The position numbers were made by a program, and so were the translations under genes. DNA of 64,000 bases from Acidobacterium sp. S8 (GTDB taxonomy: Bacteria; Acidobacteriota; Terriglobia; Terriglobales; Acidobacteriaceae): positions 548,069 to 612,068 of the forward strand of contig NZ_LMUM01000034.1 of NCBI RefSeq assembly GCF_009765985.1, read 5' to 3'. Positions 9,852 through 18,846 of the stretch are shown here, one piece after another (the stretch's first letter is position 1; each line of letters opens with the position of its first letter). The notes under the pieces are model-generated. The model saw only the letters and a list, made by a program, of their open reading frames with translations, did no database searches and was not told the origin of the DNA.

Positions 9852-11054
9852 CTACTGCTGAAGTATGACGGTGTCTCCCTCTTTTAATCCATCGAGAATT
9901 TCGGTCTTGCTGCCGTTGGAAATCCCCGCTTTGACCGGAATCTTGCGCTGACCGTCTTTTTGTTTGGGGTCGGGAACGAAGACGAAGGCGTTTTTCTGAT
10001 TGTCATAGACCAGCGCCTGCTCCGGAACCGTGAGCGCGTTCTTGTGCTCGGTAATCAAAACCTCGGCATTGGCCGTCATATTGGCTTTCAGCTCTCCAGT
10101 CGGATTATCGATCGAAACGCGGACTTCAAAGGTGGTTACGTTGTCTTTTTCCACGCCGAGGGGTGCAATTTTGGTGACTTTACCGTTGAAGGATTTGGTT
10201 GGAAAAGACTCGACGCGGATGCGTGCTGGCTGGCCCAGGTAAACGCTGCCTATATCCGCCTCATCCATTTTCCCCTGCACGTATACCTGGGTGGTGTCTC
10301 CAAGCGTCATGACCAGCGTTGCTGTCGAGCCGAGCACGAGAATGGAGCTGACCGCATCGCCCATTTCCACGTCGCGCGAGAGCACGACCCCGTCCATGGG
10401 AGAGACCAGCGTGGTGTAGCTGAGCTGTTCGTTGAGCTGGTCAAGGCTGGCCTGTGCCTGCTGTACCTGGGCCGCGGCCTGCTTCAGCTTGGCCTGATCG
10501 ACGCTGATCTGAGCGACCGATGAGTCGCGCTTATTTTCTGCGGCGACGTAGTTGCGCTGCGCATCGTCAAGCGTTTGTTGCGAGACGATGCCGTCATTCT
10601 GCATGGCGCGGTTGCGGTCATAGGTGGACTTGTACATCGGCAGATCGGGAGCCGCTGCGTTGACCTTATCCTGATCGATATTCGCCTTGTAGGTGACGAC
10701 ATTAGCTTCGGCGGCGGCGAGTTGTGCCTTCTGCGCTGCAACCTGGGCGAGAATTTCCTGCTGATCGAGCTGCGCCAGCACCTCGCCTTTGTGGACATGC
10801 TGGTTGATGTCGACATACAGCTTTTCTACAATGCCGCTGGCTTTGGATTTAAGCTCTACTTTGGTGATGGGCTGGATTTTCCCCGTGGCAACTACGCTTT
10901 TGGCGATGTCACCGCGGGTGGCCTTGGCGAGTTTGCCGGGCTCGATTTTGCTGCCGTTGCCGCGTGCGAACGCGACTGCCGCTATGAGTGCCACCACAAC
11001 TGCCGGGATCGCCCAGAGCCACCATCTTTTCTTTCGTTTACGCTGAGTTGTCAC
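9852..11054 (-). CDS. HlyD/MacA-type periplasmic adaptor
   Basis: 400-aa inner-membrane-anchored adaptor. A very basic N-terminus (QRKRKKRWW) precedes a single TM helix (about 11-28). Lipoyl halves flank a coiled hairpin: KASGIVEKLYVDINQHVHKGEVLAQLD at about 69-95 and YTTLVSPMDGVVLSRDVEMGDAV near 215. The C-terminal domain ends GLKEGDTVILQQ. MacA-like proteins normally partner an ABC permease MacB; none is adjacent here, although an ADOP (MacB-like) permease lies 16 kb away. A GTG start at 11054 preceded by GGGAG is used. The DUF4097 gene lies immediately downstream. Confidence 0.88.
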   Translation of the reverse strand: MTTQRKRKKRWWLWAIPAVVVALIAAVAFARGNGSKIEPGKLAKATRGDIAKSVVATGKIQPITKVELKSKASGIVEKLYVDINQHVHKGEVLAQLDQQEILAQVAAQKAQLAAAEANVVTYKANIDQDKVNAAAPDLPMYKSTYDRNRAMQNDGIVSQQTLDDAQRNYVAAENKRDSSVAQISVDQAKLKQAAAQVQQAQASLDQLNEQLSYTTLVSPMDGVVLSRDVEMGDAVSSILVLGSTATLVMTLGDTTQVYVQGKMDEADIGSVYLGQPARIRVESFPTKSFNGKVTKIAPLGVEKDNVTTFEVRVSIDNPTGELKANMTANAEVLITEHKNALTVPEQALVYDNQKNAFVFVPDPKQKDGQRKIPVKAGISNGSKTEILDGLKEGDTVILQQ

Positions 11055-11169
11055 CGGTCACGCTCCCGCTGATTAGACTTTCCGTTTACAAATTGGGCAC
11101 TTGCCGGATAGGTATACGAAACGGGCGAAGCGTTGGTTCCGTAATACGAACTGTTAAACTCAGGGGAAA

Positions 11170-12537
11170 ATGTCTGGATTGTTGCTTTTCCGGTTCGTTT
11201 CGATTGCTGTATTAATTCTCGCCAACGGCTTCTTCGTCGCGGCGGAGTTCGCTATCGTCAGCGTCCGGGAGACCCGCGTAGAGCAACTGATTGCGCAACG
11301 CAGGCCCGGAGCGCGCCTGGTTCGCCGGCTGCAGGAGAATCTGGATGATTTCCTGCCTGCTGTACAGTTTGGCGTGACTCTGTGCAGCCTGGCGCTGGGA
11401 TGGATCGGCGAACCCGTCGTCGCCGCGATTTTCGAGGAATGGCTGTCCCATATTCCCCATGCCAACGTCTACGCGCACCTGATCGCTGTTCTCGTCGCTT
11501 TTGCGCTGATTACCTACTTTCATGTGCTGCTGGGAGAACTGGTCCCGAAATCTCTGACGCTGCGTAAGGTGGACCAGGTGGCGCTCGGCGTCGCTGGCCC
11601 TATGGATGCGTTTATCCGGGTGACGCGTCCGGCGGTTCGGCTGCTCAACCGGTCGGCATCGCTGGTTTTGAAGCTTTTTCGGGCTCCGATGGTGCATGAG
11701 GGCACTGTGCATTCGCCTGAGGAGCTGAAATTGATTGCAACGGCAGCCCGGCGTGGAGGGTTGCTGCCGGAGTTTCAGGAATCCCTCATTCATCGTGCGG
11801 TCGAGGCTAACCAGATTACTGCGCGAGAGATTATGACGCCGCGGCAGCGTATCTTTTCGTTGCCGGCAGACATGCTGATTGAAGCTGCCAGCGCACGGAT
11901 CGTCGAAGAACTGCACTCGCGCATTCCAGTTTATGATCCGTCGCGCGGGCCGGATTATATTGTCGGCGTTGCTTATTCAAAGGATATTTCCCGGCTCATG
12001 CACTTTCGCGCTTCGGCGCGCACGCGCTTTGCCGATGCGCCCTTTACGGAGCTTCGCTTGCGACAGGTGATGCGCGAAGTTCTGGTGGTTCCGGAGACGA
12101 AGCCTGTGCTCGATCTGCTGCAGGAATTTCAGCAGCGCCGGCGTCACCTGGCCATAGTGGTGGATGAGTTTGGCACGACCGTTGGACTGGTGACGGTGGA
12201 GGACGCGATCGAGCAGCTGGTAGGCGAGGTAGAGGATGAGTTCGATGTGGCGGCGAGGACGGCGCTTACCTCAGCCAGTGGCAGTGTGGTGCTCGACGGC
12301 AGCGTGAACCTGCGTGATCTGGAGACGCAGATGAACTGGCACCTGCCCCGCGATGGCGGCGTAGAAACACTGGCCGGCTTCCTTCTGGCGCGCCTGGGAA
12401 AAATTCCAAAAGGCGGCGAGTCGGTGGAGTTTGAAGGCCGCAAGCTTACGGTTGCCGAGATGATTGGAAACCGCATCAGCAAGGTTGTGGTGCAGAATCT
12501 GCAGCCGTTATCGCTTCAGCCGGAGAAAGCCTCCTGA
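11170..12537 (+). CDS. CNNM/CBS membrane protein (hemolysin-family, CorC-like)
   Basis: 455-aa membrane protein of the YtfL/YfjD type. An N-terminal DUF21 (CNNM) domain with about four hydrophobic segments spans 1-190 (ANGFFVAAEFAIVSVRETRVEQL is characteristic). A CBS pair follows (about 215-345; ITAREIMTPRQRIFSLP and HLAIVVDEFGTTVGLVTVEDAIEQLVGEVEDE), then the CorC_HlyC domain. Family members are linked to Mg2+/Co2+ export, often mislabelled hemolysins. GGGGAAA directly precedes the ATG. The stop overlaps the start of a DppB-type permease by one base, an unusual coupling. Confidence 0.92.
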   Translation: MSGLLLFRFVSIAVLILANGFFVAAEFAIVSVRETRVEQLIAQRRPGARLVRRLQENLDDFLPAVQFGVTLCSLALGWIGEPVVAAIFEEWLSHIPHANVYAHLIAVLVAFALITYFHVLLGELVPKSLTLRKVDQVALGVAGPMDAFIRVTRPAVRLLNRSASLVLKLFRAPMVHEGTVHSPEELKLIATAARRGGLLPEFQESLIHRAVEANQITAREIMTPRQRIFSLPADMLIEAASARIVEELHSRIPVYDPSRGPDYIVGVAYSKDISRLMHFRASARTRFADAPFTELRLRQVMREVLVVPETKPVLDLLQEFQQRRRHLAIVVDEFGTTVGLVTVEDAIEQLVGEVEDEFDVAARTALTSASGSVVLDGSVNLRDLETQMNWHLPRDGGVETLAGFLLARLGKIPKGGESVEFEGRKLTVAEMIGNRISKVVVQNLQPLSLQPEKAS

Positions 12538-13460
12538 TGCAGGCTCTGCGATCGCTAGTGCTGCGATTGGTGTATACGATTCCGGTCATCTGGCTGGTGG
12601 TGTCGCTGGTTTTCCTGTTGATTCATCTTGTGCCGGGCGATCCGGTGGAGCAGATGCTCGGGGAGGGCGCTCGCGTACAGGATATTGCGGCGCTGCGGCA
12701 TGCTTATGGGTTAGATATTCCGCTATGGGAGCAGTATGTTCGCTACTGGCGGGGAGCGCTGCACGGAGATTTGGGGCGCTCGGTTCGGCTGAACGATACA
12801 GTAACGCACCTGGTTTTGACGCGTTATCCGTACACGATCGAGCTGACGGCTGCGGCGCTGGTTGTCGCTTTACTGTTGTCGATTCCGGCAGGAATCTTTG
12901 CGGCGCTGCATCGCGGGCGATGGCGTGACAATGCGGTCGGCGTCGTTAGTCTGCTGGGCCTGTCGTTTCCGGGCTTTGCGCTTGGGCCAATTCTGATTCT
13001 GCTGGTAGCGATCAAGCTTGGCTGGCTGCCGGTGAGCGGCGCAGGAGGATGGGACCATCTGGTGCTGCCAGCCATTACGATGGGCAGCGCTCTGGCAGCG
13101 ATCCTGACCCGCATGGTACGGACGGCGATGCTCGAAGAGCTTGGGCAGGATTACATTCGCACGGCTCGTGCGAAAGGATTGCCGGAGCGCACTGTCGTCT
13201 ACAAGCATGCGCTGCGCAATGCCATGATTCCGGTTCTGACGCTTATCGGACTGCAATTTGGCGCGCTGCTGGCTGGTGCGATTGTGACTGAAACGATCTT
13301 CAGCTGGCCAGGAATCGGGCGGCTCACTGTTTCCGCCATTTCCAATCGCGATTACGCCCTGGTCCAGGGATGCATCCTGGCGGTTGGACTGACGTATGTG
13401 CTGGTGAATTTGATTACGGATGTGCTGTATATGGTGGTGAATCCGCGGATTCGGAATTAG
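12537..13460 (+). CDS. DppB/OppB-type ABC transporter permease (orphan)
   Basis: 307-aa inner-membrane permease of the dipeptide/oligopeptide/nickel ABC family. The N-terminus (VYTIPVIWLVVSLVFLLIHLVPGDPV) and GEGA... segment are typical of DppB, and the ATPase-contact EAA loop is intact: YIRTARAKGLPERTVVYKHALRNAMIPVLT (about 202-231), followed by ETIFSWPGIGRL. Six TM helices are expected. The partner DppC permease, DppD/F ATPases and binding protein are all absent from the neighbourhood. It is coupled to the CBS protein upstream (one-base overlap) and converges with the phosphoesterase gene with a four-base overlap at the stops. Confidence 0.9.
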   Translation: MQALRSLVLRLVYTIPVIWLVVSLVFLLIHLVPGDPVEQMLGEGARVQDIAALRHAYGLDIPLWEQYVRYWRGALHGDLGRSVRLNDTVTHLVLTRYPYTIELTAAALVVALLLSIPAGIFAALHRGRWRDNAVGVVSLLGLSFPGFALGPILILLVAIKLGWLPVSGAGGWDHLVLPAITMGSALAAILTRMVRTAMLEELGQDYIRTARAKGLPERTVVYKHALRNAMIPVLTLIGLQFGALLAGAIVTETIFSWPGIGRLTVSAISNRDYALVQGCILAVGLTYVLVNLITDVLYMVVNPRIRN

Positions 13461-13912
13461 CCAATTGTCATGAGTTGAGGCTGAACTTCATCATTGCTGA
13501 TTTCCAGAAATCCGATGGAAACCGGCAGGGAGAATCTTCTCGGTCCTGCGCTTCCGGGATTGAAATAAAGCACGCCTTTTTTCCATGCGATGAGCGGCTT
13601 ATGCGAATGGCCGCTGATGACAACCTGGATGCCGACGGCGACAGGCTCGAGATCGAGCTCATGAACATCGTGCAGCATGTAGATGCTGACGCCGTTTAAC
13701 TCGATCAGTTCGACGGCGGGGAGCCGCGCACACACGCCGCCGCTGTCAATGTTGCCTCGGATGGCTGTCAGCGGGGCGATCTCACGGAGTTGGCCGAGGA
13801 TTGCCGGGTTGCCGACGTCGCCCGCATGCAGGATGTGCTTCACACCGCGCAGGCCTGAGACAGCTTCGGGGCGGAGCAGACCGTGTGTGTCTGAGATGAC
13901 ACCAACCTTCAT
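13457..13912 (-). CDS. YfcE-family metallophosphoesterase
   Basis: 151-aa calcineurin-like phosphodiesterase. The two-metal site motifs are complete and in order: VISDTHG near the N-terminus, HAGDVG, RGNIDSGG and SGHSHKP. Enzymes of this compact type hydrolyse phosphodiesters such as bis-pNPP or, in some homologues, 2',3'-cAMP; the physiological substrate is unknown. The ATG at 13912 is chosen because GGAGTGG sits six bases upstream; a GTG three codons earlier is in frame. The 3' end overlaps the convergent permease gene by four bases. Confidence 0.92.
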   Translation of the reverse strand: MKVGVISDTHGLLRPEAVSGLRGVKHILHAGDVGNPAILGQLREIAPLTAIRGNIDSGGVCARLPAVELIELNGVSIYMLHDVHELDLEPVAVGIQVVISGHSHKPLIAWKKGVLYFNPGSAGPRRFSLPVSIGFLEISNDEVQPQLMTIG

Positions 13913-14012
13913 GTTTTCCACTCCATTGGATGCGATTTCGTACGGGATTTCCTCAGTCGCTCTGAAATTTTCTTATCCGCTATCAATTATGAATCCGGCG
14001 TAAAATTTAAGT

Positions 14013-15230
14013 ATGAAGGTCACGGTCGGAGTCTCTGGTGGCGTTGCTGCCTACAAAGCAGCCGAACTCGTCCGCGCGCTGCAGCGGCAGGCGCTCGATG
14101 TGCATGTCGTTATGACAGAAGCGGCGCAGCAGTTTGTTCAGCCGCTGACGTTTGCTTCACTTACCGGGCACAAGGTAATCACCAGCCTGTGGGCAGGCGA
14201 TTCCGACGAGAGCAATCTAGATTCTGCGATCGAGCATATCGATGCTGCGCAGACTACGGATGCGCTCGTCGTGGCTCCGGCGACGGCGAATGTGCTGGCG
14301 AAGTTTGCGCAGGGGATTGCCGACGATTTTCTGACGACGATGTATCTGGCGACGACAGCCCCTGTCATCGTCGCTCCAGCCATGAACGTGAATATGTGGA
14401 ATCATCCGGCGACGCGCGCGAGCCTCGCTGTACTCGAAGAGCGCGGTGTGCGCATAGTTTCGCCGGATAGCGGATATCTTGCCTGCGGCATGATCGGCAG
14501 CGGACGGCTGGCTGAGAATGACGCCATCGTACAGGCGGTGCTCGATATCTTAAACCACCGCAATGATCTGGCGGGAGAAACGGTTCTGATTACGGCTGGC
14601 GGAACGCGCGAAGCGATTGATCCCGTGAGATTTCTTGGAAACCGCTCCAGCGGGAAGATGGGTTATGCGCTGGCGGACGCTGCGGCGAAACGCGGAGCGA
14701 AGGTGATTCTGGTTTCCGCTCCCACGGCGTTGCGCGCGCCTGCGAATTGCGAAATGGTTCCGGTAATTACGACCGAACAGATGCGTACTGCTGTCCTGAA
14801 TCGTCTCGATGAAGCGACGATTGTAATTAAAGCGGCGGCTGTGGCGGATTATAAACCGGTGATGCCAGCAGAACAGAAATTGAAGCGCACCGGCCCGCTG
14901 ACAATCGAGTTGCAGCCTACTGAAGATATTCTCGCCGAAGTAGTGAAGCGTCGCCGCGATGGCATGCTAGTGATCGGCTTTGCCGCCGAGACGGAGAACG
15001 CAATCGTGCACGGTCGCGATAAGTTGCTGCGCAAGGGAGCAGATGCAATCGTGCTGAACGACGTTTCGCGCGAGGGTGTAGGTTTCGATTCCGACCGCAA
15101 CGCGGTGACTTTTCTGACGCGACAGACGTCTATCGATCTTCCCGAGATGAGCAAGCGTGAGTTGGCCGACCGAATCCTGGGAGAGGTGATGACACTGCGC
15201 CGCCCGCAAAAGGTGCTTGCCGAAAGATAA
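14013..15230 (+). CDS. coaBC: Bifunctional CoaBC (coenzyme A synthesis)
   Basis: 405-aa flavoprotein with both phosphopantothenoylcysteine decarboxylase (CoaC, about 1-190) and phosphopantothenate-cysteine ligase (CoaB, about 190-400). CoaC features: GVSGGVAAYKAAELVR at the N-terminus, PAMNVNMW, and the substrate-recognition flap SGYLACGMIGSGRLAE with its conserved Cys. CoaB features: TAGGTREAIDPVRFLGNRSSGKMG and KAAAVADYKP. The product, 4'-phosphopantetheine, feeds CoA. It is followed three bases later by the uracil-DNA glycosylase gene, an arrangement consistent with one operon. The upstream intergenic region (about 100 bases) likely holds its promoter. Confidence 0.96.
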   Translation: MKVTVGVSGGVAAYKAAELVRALQRQALDVHVVMTEAAQQFVQPLTFASLTGHKVITSLWAGDSDESNLDSAIEHIDAAQTTDALVVAPATANVLAKFAQGIADDFLTTMYLATTAPVIVAPAMNVNMWNHPATRASLAVLEERGVRIVSPDSGYLACGMIGSGRLAENDAIVQAVLDILNHRNDLAGETVLITAGGTREAIDPVRFLGNRSSGKMGYALADAAAKRGAKVILVSAPTALRAPANCEMVPVITTEQMRTAVLNRLDEATIVIKAAAVADYKPVMPAEQKLKRTGPLTIELQPTEDILAEVVKRRRDGMLVIGFAAETENAIVHGRDKLLRKGADAIVLNDVSREGVGFDSDRNAVTFLTRQTSIDLPEMSKRELADRILGEVMTLRRPQKVLAER

Positions 15231-15233
15231 TCG

Positions 15234-16055
15234 ATGCCTTCTGTGAACTCTGAGCAGCAGCGAGTGCTTGCCGCGCGCGTGCGCTATTTCCGCGACCTCG
15301 GCATCCTTGATTTTTATCGCCGGGGCGAATCTCTTCTGGCAGAATCTTTATCTGAAGCCATCGAATCCACGCATGTAACCGTTGCGGTTGCAGAAGAAAA
15401 TATGCCGAAAAAGCTGCCCGCAGTTCCCATTTCAGATCTGTTTCCTGTCTCTGCCCTCGTCGCTCCAGAGGAGCGTGAGTCTGCGCTCCATGTCATTCGT
15501 GAAGATATTGGCGAATGCACCCGCTGCCCGCTGGGTTTTGCAGGCCGAAATACGATCGTCTTTGGCGAGGGCGATCCGAATACGCGCCTGATGTTTGTGG
15601 GCGAAGGCCCGGGCGCGGATGAAGATATGCAGGGCCGTCCGTTTGTGGGCCGTGCAGGTCAGCTGTTGAACAATATGATTTCGGCGATGGGTCTGAAGCG
15701 CGAAGAGGTTTATATCGCGAATATCGTGAAGTGTCGGCCTCCACAAAACAGGACACCGGAGCCGGAAGAAGCGAACACGTGCGCGCAATTTCTCTTTCGG
15801 CAGATAGACGTCATTCGTCCGGAGATTATTGTCGCACTCGGCGCCACAGCTGCGACCTATCTACTGGGTGGCAAGGCTCCGTTGAGCGCGTTACGCGGGC
15901 GCATGCATGAGGCACGCGGCTCGAAGCTTATTGTCACGTATCATCCGGCTTATTTATTGCGTGATCCCCGCCAGAAAAAAGAAACGTGGAAGGACCTGCA
16001 GATTGCCATGGCTGAATTGGGACTGGAAGCACCGAAACGTCCTGTCACGGAGTAA
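15234..16055 (+). CDS. udgA: Type-4 (4Fe-4S) uracil-DNA glycosylase
   Basis: 273-aa base-excision-repair enzyme that removes uracil from DNA. The core begins at about 90 with the iron-sulfur cysteines in IGECTRCPLG; further Cys are in KCRPPQNRTP and NTCAQF. The catalytic/uracil motif reads FVGEGPGADEDMQGRPFVGRAG (split by position), with the C-terminal TYHPAYLLRDP motif. The first about 85 residues are an extra N-terminal extension that looks variable and lacks recognisable motifs. The gene lies three bases after coaBC. The symbol follows the thermophile family name and is only a family-level label. Confidence 0.93.
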   Translation: MPSVNSEQQRVLAARVRYFRDLGILDFYRRGESLLAESLSEAIESTHVTVAVAEENMPKKLPAVPISDLFPVSALVAPEERESALHVIREDIGECTRCPLGFAGRNTIVFGEGDPNTRLMFVGEGPGADEDMQGRPFVGRAGQLLNNMISAMGLKREEVYIANIVKCRPPQNRTPEPEEANTCAQFLFRQIDVIRPEIIVALGATAATYLLGGKAPLSALRGRMHEARGSKLIVTYHPAYLLRDPRQKKETWKDLQIAMAELGLEAPKRPVTE

Positions 16056-16188
16056 GTTTCCAATCTAGGAGAAGTGACTGCGAGCGGCATGACGATCTGG
16101 AATGTCGCATGTCTAAAACATATTTCGCCCACGATAATAATTTTTCACATACAATTCCCCAGTCAATATTTCACCCTGGGGGAATGCT

Positions 16189-17637
16189 GTGAACTTATTT
16201 CGTCGTACCATCACTGCGGTTGCTGTAGTGGCAGTGACTTTTTTGAGCTATGCGCAGCTGAAGGGTAGTAAGCCGGATGCACAACCTGTGAATCATCCGG
16301 TTCCCGCTATTCAAGATACAGAAACGCCAGCCCAGCGGGACGCGCGCATGGAATGGTGGCGCGAAGCACGATTCGGCATGTTTATTCACTGGGGACTCTA
16401 CTCGATTCCAGCAGGAACCTGGAATGGCAAGCAGATTCCCGGCATTGGCGAATGGATTATGAATACAGCGTCGATTCCGGTTGCCGATTACAAGGCTCTC
16501 GCTCCGAAGTTCAATCCTACGGGCTTCAACGCGCACGATATCGTGGCTTTGGCCAAGTCTGCCGGAATGAAGTACATCGTGATCACGGCCAAGCATCACG
16601 ATGGCTTCGCGATGTTCGACTCGAAGGCAGACCCATTTAATATTGTTGCCGCCACGCCCTTCAAGCGCGATCCTCTGCGCGAGTTGGCCGCAGAGTGTAA
16701 GAAGCAGGGAATCAAGCTCGGCTTCTACTATTCGCAGGATCAGGACTGGACCGCTCCGGGTGGCGCCGCCCTCAAGACCGGCGACCATCAGCCGCCGACC
16801 TATCACTGGGACAAGGCGCAGGACGGCAGCTTTGACACCTATCTGCAAACCAAAGCTATTCCCCAGCTCAAGGAACTGCTTTCCAACTACGGCGACTTTC
16901 CAGTCGTGATCTGGTTCGATACGCCTACGAAAGACATGACGCCTGCCCGCGCGGCGGAGATCGTCAAGCTGCTGAATCAGCATCCAAACCTGATCTGGAA
17001 TAACCGGCTTGGCGGGACCTATAAGGGCGATACGGAAACTCCGGAGCAATTCATTCCGGCGCAGGGCTATCCCGGCCGCGACTGGGAATCCTGCATGACG
17101 ATGAACGACACGTGGGGATTTAAGTCCTACGACACAAATTTCAAGTCGACCGAGACACTGGTGCGCAACCTGATCGATATCGCCAGCAAGGGCGGCAACT
17201 ATCTGCTCAATATTGGTCCGGATTCGCACGGCATTGTTCCGGCTCCCGAAATCGACCGCCTGCATGCCGTGGGTAAATGGCTGTCTGTAAATGGTGAGGC
17301 CATCTACAACACCAAGCCGACGCTTTTTGGCGCCGAGGCTGGGAGCTTCAGCCCAACGGAGAAAGAGAAGGACGGCAAGCCGAAGTTCATTCCGGCGTGG
17401 AACTGGCGTTCGACTACGGCTTCGGACAAGATTTACATTGAAATCTTCAACTGGCCGGGCAACGGCTCCTTCCATCTGGATAAGCGGCCGCGTCAGGTAA
17501 CGGGTGCATATCTGCTGGCGGATGCGGGCCACAAGCCGTTGAAGCTGAAACAATCCGGCAGCAGTTTGGATGTGCAGCTTCCAACGCAGGCTCCGGATCC
17601 GATCGCTACTGTGCTGGTGCTCAAGACATCGCGATAA
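16189..17637 (+). CDS. Alpha-L-fucosidase, GH29
   Basis: 482-aa secreted glycosidase that releases L-fucose from glycans. A signal peptide (VVAVTFLSYAQ, about 12-22) is followed by the GH29 barrel: WWREARFGMFIHWGLYS, TAKHHDGFAMFDSK, and the nucleophile region FPVVIWFDTPT (Asp near 243). A C-terminal beta-domain follows from about 365. The start is GTG at 16189 with GGGGGA seven bases upstream; an ATG just before is out of frame and stops at once. A strong terminator lies directly after. Neighbouring LacD-type aldolase converges, so the two need not be co-regulated. Confidence 0.94.
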   Translation: MNLFRRTITAVAVVAVTFLSYAQLKGSKPDAQPVNHPVPAIQDTETPAQRDARMEWWREARFGMFIHWGLYSIPAGTWNGKQIPGIGEWIMNTASIPVADYKALAPKFNPTGFNAHDIVALAKSAGMKYIVITAKHHDGFAMFDSKADPFNIVAATPFKRDPLRELAAECKKQGIKLGFYYSQDQDWTAPGGAALKTGDHQPPTYHWDKAQDGSFDTYLQTKAIPQLKELLSNYGDFPVVIWFDTPTKDMTPARAAEIVKLLNQHPNLIWNNRLGGTYKGDTETPEQFIPAQGYPGRDWESCMTMNDTWGFKSYDTNFKSTETLVRNLIDIASKGGNYLLNIGPDSHGIVPAPEIDRLHAVGKWLSVNGEAIYNTKPTLFGAEAGSFSPTEKEKDGKPKFIPAWNWRSTTASDKIYIEIFNWPGNGSFHLDKRPRQVTGAYLLADAGHKPLKLKQSGSSLDVQLPTQAPDPIATVLVLKTSR

Positions 17638-17650
17638 TCAGTTTCGTACA

Positions 17651-17690
17651 AAAGAAAACGCCGCGATCTGAAATCGCGGCGTTTTTCTTT
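17651..17690. terminator. Bidirectional intrinsic terminator
   Basis: An 11-bp perfect stem AACGCCGCGAT/ATCGCGGCGTT with loop CTGAA, flanked by an A-tract on the left and TTTTTCTTTT on the right. It sits between the convergent fucosidase and aldolase genes and can serve both. Confidence 0.93.
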
Positions 17691-17700
17691 TGATTTGTTT

Positions 17701-18714
17701 CTAGACCAGGGCTTCAGCCTTCACGTCGACCTTGTCGTACCAGGAGTGTGCTGCCTTGAGAGCAGTGTTGACGTTCTCAATGTTCTTCACGCCTTCGGTG
17801 TTGAGCCAGTCTTCAAATGCCTTTGCGCCCTGTTTGGCGTAAACGGCGATGCCGTCCTTCCAGGTGGCGCGGCCGCAGAGTACGCCGTTGAAGCTGGTGC
17901 CGCTTTCGGCAGCCAGTTCCAGCGTCTCAATGAAGACGGGATTGGAAACGCCGGCCGAGAGATAGATGAACGGCTTGTGCGTGGAAGAAGCAGCGATGCG
18001 GAAGTGGTCCAGGGCTTCGGCACGGGTGTAGGCCTGCTCGCCCTTGAACGCCTTGGTTCCGGCAACGAACTCCATCTGGATCGGCACTTCGACCTTCAGT
18101 ACATCCACGCCGTAGCGGGACTTGCCAAACTCTTCCATCGAGCCAGTCACGATCTCGGGCTTGCGCTTCGCGTAACCGATACCCTTTTCGTCCTCGCCAT
18201 GCACGTCGTAGCCCACGGTTTCAAGGAAGAAGGGAATGTCGTGCGCGACGCACTCATCACCGATGCGCTCAACCCATGCATGTTTGTGGTCGTTGATCGA
18301 GGACTTTTCGAATGGGGTGTAGTAGAGCAGGATCTTAATGCAATCCGCGCCCGCTTCCTTCAGACGGCGTACCGACCATACGTCGAGTAGATCGGGCAGA
18401 CGGCCAGGCAGAGCTGCATCGTAGCCGGTTTTTTCATAGGCAAGCAGCAGGCCCTTGCCATTACGCTTCTTCGAAGCTGGCAGACCGAACTCAGGATCGA
18501 GCAGGATGGCGGAGGCGTGCTTGGTCAGCACTTCGGTGACAAGAACCTTGAACTCTTCGAGAGCGGAGTCCGGCATCTCGGCAACGCCCTTTTCCTTCGC
18601 AAGCGACTTCTTCAGCGAGCCGCGCTGATCCATGGCAGCTGCGGCAATTACTCCGCGTTCATTGGAAACTGATTTGAGGCCGGCCAGCTTGCCGGGCGTC
18701 AATTTGATAGACAT
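17701..18714 (-). CDS. lacD: LacD-type tagatose-1,6-bisphosphate aldolase
   Basis: 337-aa class I aldolase. In the family it splits tagatose 1,6-bisphosphate (and often other ketohexose bisphosphates) into dihydroxyacetone phosphate and glyceraldehyde 3-phosphate. Characteristic sequence: LKSVSNERGVIAAAAMDQRGSLKK at about 13-36, LLDPEFGLPA, GADCIKILLYY with a likely Schiff-base lysine near 126 region, and FIYLSAGVSNPVFIETL near 255. No other lac or tagatose genes are nearby, so it may act in general hexose metabolism. A GGAGAA precedes the ATG at 18714. It ends at the bidirectional terminator shared with the GH29 gene. Confidence 0.9.
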   Translation of the reverse strand: MSIKLTPGKLAGLKSVSNERGVIAAAAMDQRGSLKKSLAKEKGVAEMPDSALEEFKVLVTEVLTKHASAILLDPEFGLPASKKRNGKGLLLAYEKTGYDAALPGRLPDLLDVWSVRRLKEAGADCIKILLYYTPFEKSSINDHKHAWVERIGDECVAHDIPFFLETVGYDVHGEDEKGIGYAKRKPEIVTGSMEEFGKSRYGVDVLKVEVPIQMEFVAGTKAFKGEQAYTRAEALDHFRIAASSTHKPFIYLSAGVSNPVFIETLELAAESGTSFNGVLCGRATWKDGIAVYAKQGAKAFEDWLNTEGVKNIENVNTALKAAHSWYDKVDVKAEALV

Positions 18715-18846
18715 CGTAAATTCTCCTGCTTTTTTTTTGATCTTTTGAGTTTCGGGAATTTCCTAAAGAGTCTCACGGATGATTTTAACCCAGGACCATG
18801 AAGGCCGGGCATGAGGTCTGGGATGTCGCGAAATTCGGGCCTGCAA

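Noticed and set aside
16195..17553. A 452-residue minus-strand frame
   Set aside because: Antisense to the GH29 gene, whose catalytic motifs are intact.
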